Below are positions 5,720-6,083 of a stretch of DNA of 6,083 nucleotides, one piece after another (position 1 is the stretch's first letter; each line of letters opens with the position of its first letter). The translations under genes and the position numbers were made by a program. This DNA is from Pseudanabaena sp. CAN_BIN31 (GTDB taxonomy: Bacteria; Cyanobacteriota; Cyanobacteriia; Pseudanabaenales; Pseudanabaenaceae), in assembly GCA_026785865.1 (NCBI GenBank), contig JAJAZG010000296.1, forward strand, positions 1 through 6,083, written 5' to 3'. A model generated the notes under the pieces. That model saw nothing but the letters and a program-made list of their open reading frames with translations, ran no database searches and was not told the DNA's origin.

Positions 5720-6083
5720 TTAAAGGAAATTGCGCTTGGTTACTTTGGCAGAGAACTCTTTATTACGGATTTCGACTTGGAGGACTTGACCCATTTTTGC
5801 GAGTTCGGGCGGGACATAGCCAAAGGCGATCGCTTTACCTAAAGTTGGTGACATCGTGCCACTGGTGACAATACCGACGGTTTCGCCTTCGTAGCGAATC
5901 GGATAATCATGACGGGCAATATTCCGCCCTTCCAATTCGAGACCGATTAGTTTGCGGGGGACTCCATTTAGTTTCTGATCTTCTAAAACCGCACGTCCGA
6001 TAAAATCACCTTTCTCTTTGAGATGGATAATCCAATTAAGATCGGCTTCGAGAGGCGTGATTGTCTCGTTCATATCTTGACCG
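5720..6083 (-). CDS. gcvT: Aminomethyltransferase, glycine cleavage T-protein, C-terminal part (runs off the right edge)
   Basis: Only the last 121 codons are visible. The frame stays open past the ATG at 6073 to the window edge, and the upstream residues GQD before MNETITPLEA match the interior of T-protein. That ATG is therefore internal and not a start. The T-protein takes the methylene group from the aminomethyl-lipoyl H-protein, passes it to tetrahydrofolate and releases ammonia. This step is central to glycine breakdown and photorespiration in cyanobacteria. Visible signatures are TPLEADLNWIIHLKEKGDFIGR, the start of the C-terminal barrel at RKLIGLELEGR, GIVTSGTMSPTLGKAIAFGYV and the terminal strand VEIRNKEFSAKV. 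These are typical of GcvT_C. The gene is convergent with the PP2C gene. HIP1 octamer at 5826-5833. Confidence 0.94.
   Translation of the reverse strand, partial: GQDMNETITPLEADLNWIIHLKEKGDFIGRAVLEDQKLNGVPRKLIGLELEGRNIARHDYPIRYEGETVGIVTSGTMSPTLGKAIAFGYVPPELAKMGQVLQVEIRNKEFSAKVTKRNFL

Larger units (their letters stand above)
441..5833. repeat. Dispersed HIP1 octamers (GCGATCGC), at least 12 copies
   Basis: Perfect GCGATCGC palindromes start at 441, 941, 1772, 2367, 2697, 2820, 3390, 4912, 4981, 5055, 5434 and 5826. That is about one per 500 bp, far above chance for this base composition. HIP1 is the highly iterated palindrome characteristic of many cyanobacterial genomes. The copies lie mostly in coding DNA, in every gene except fbp and the 2TM gene, with one in the gap between those two. 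They mark the whole window as native cyanobacterial chromosome. This entry spans dispersed sites, not one continuous element. Confidence 0.95.

Overview
The window looks like ordinary chromosomal DNA from a cyanobacterium. The cyanobacterial HIP1 octamer GCGATCGC occurs at least 12 times in about 6.1 kb, in nearly every gene. The base composition is moderately AT-rich, and the proteins (class I fructose-1,6-bisphosphatase, zinc-ribbon PP2C phosphatase, CrtISO-like oxidoreductase, 2TM-domain protein) have a cyanobacterial character. A Pseudanabaena-like or other low-GC filamentous lineage is possible, but that is only a guess.

Layout from left to right. (1) Positions 1-605, minus strand: the N-terminal 201 codons of a Rossmann-fold FAD/NAD-binding oxidoreductase that runs off the left edge. 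(2) Positions 608-2141, minus strand, only 2 bp upstream of it: a phytoene-desaturase/carotenoid-isomerase-like FAD oxidoreductase. It is split by a frameshift near 1950-1958, so its FAD-binding N-terminus lies in a different frame from the rest. (3) Positions 2142-2284: a divergent intergenic region. (4) Positions 2285-2848, plus strand: a type I isopentenyl-diphosphate isomerase (idi). It is followed, after an AU-only hairpin, by a small 2TM-domain membrane protein of unknown role (2892-3374). (5) Positions 3406-4434, minus strand: class I fructose-1,6-bisphosphatase (fbp), convergent with the 2TM gene. (6) Positions 4524-5678, plus strand: a zinc-ribbon plus PP2C Ser/Thr phosphatase, divergent from fbp across 89 bp with closely packed promoter-like elements. 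(7) Positions 5720-6083, minus strand: the C-terminal end of glycine cleavage T-protein (gcvT), convergent with the phosphatase across a perfect 20-nt palindrome.

Functionally, the left half suggests an isoprenoid theme: Idi balances the C5 precursors IPP and DMAPP, and the divergent CrtISO-like enzyme plus its coupled FAD oxidoreductase could act on a polyene or other lipid product. That link is inferred from position only. The right half holds central carbon metabolism (gluconeogenesis/sugar phosphates and one-carbon/photorespiratory glycine metabolism) with a signalling phosphatase between the two metabolic genes. I see no mobile element, CRISPR array, RNA gene or defence system. The most noteworthy points are the frameshift, the type I form of Idi, and the coupled pair of FAD enzymes. 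I did not find a convincing new multi-gene system.
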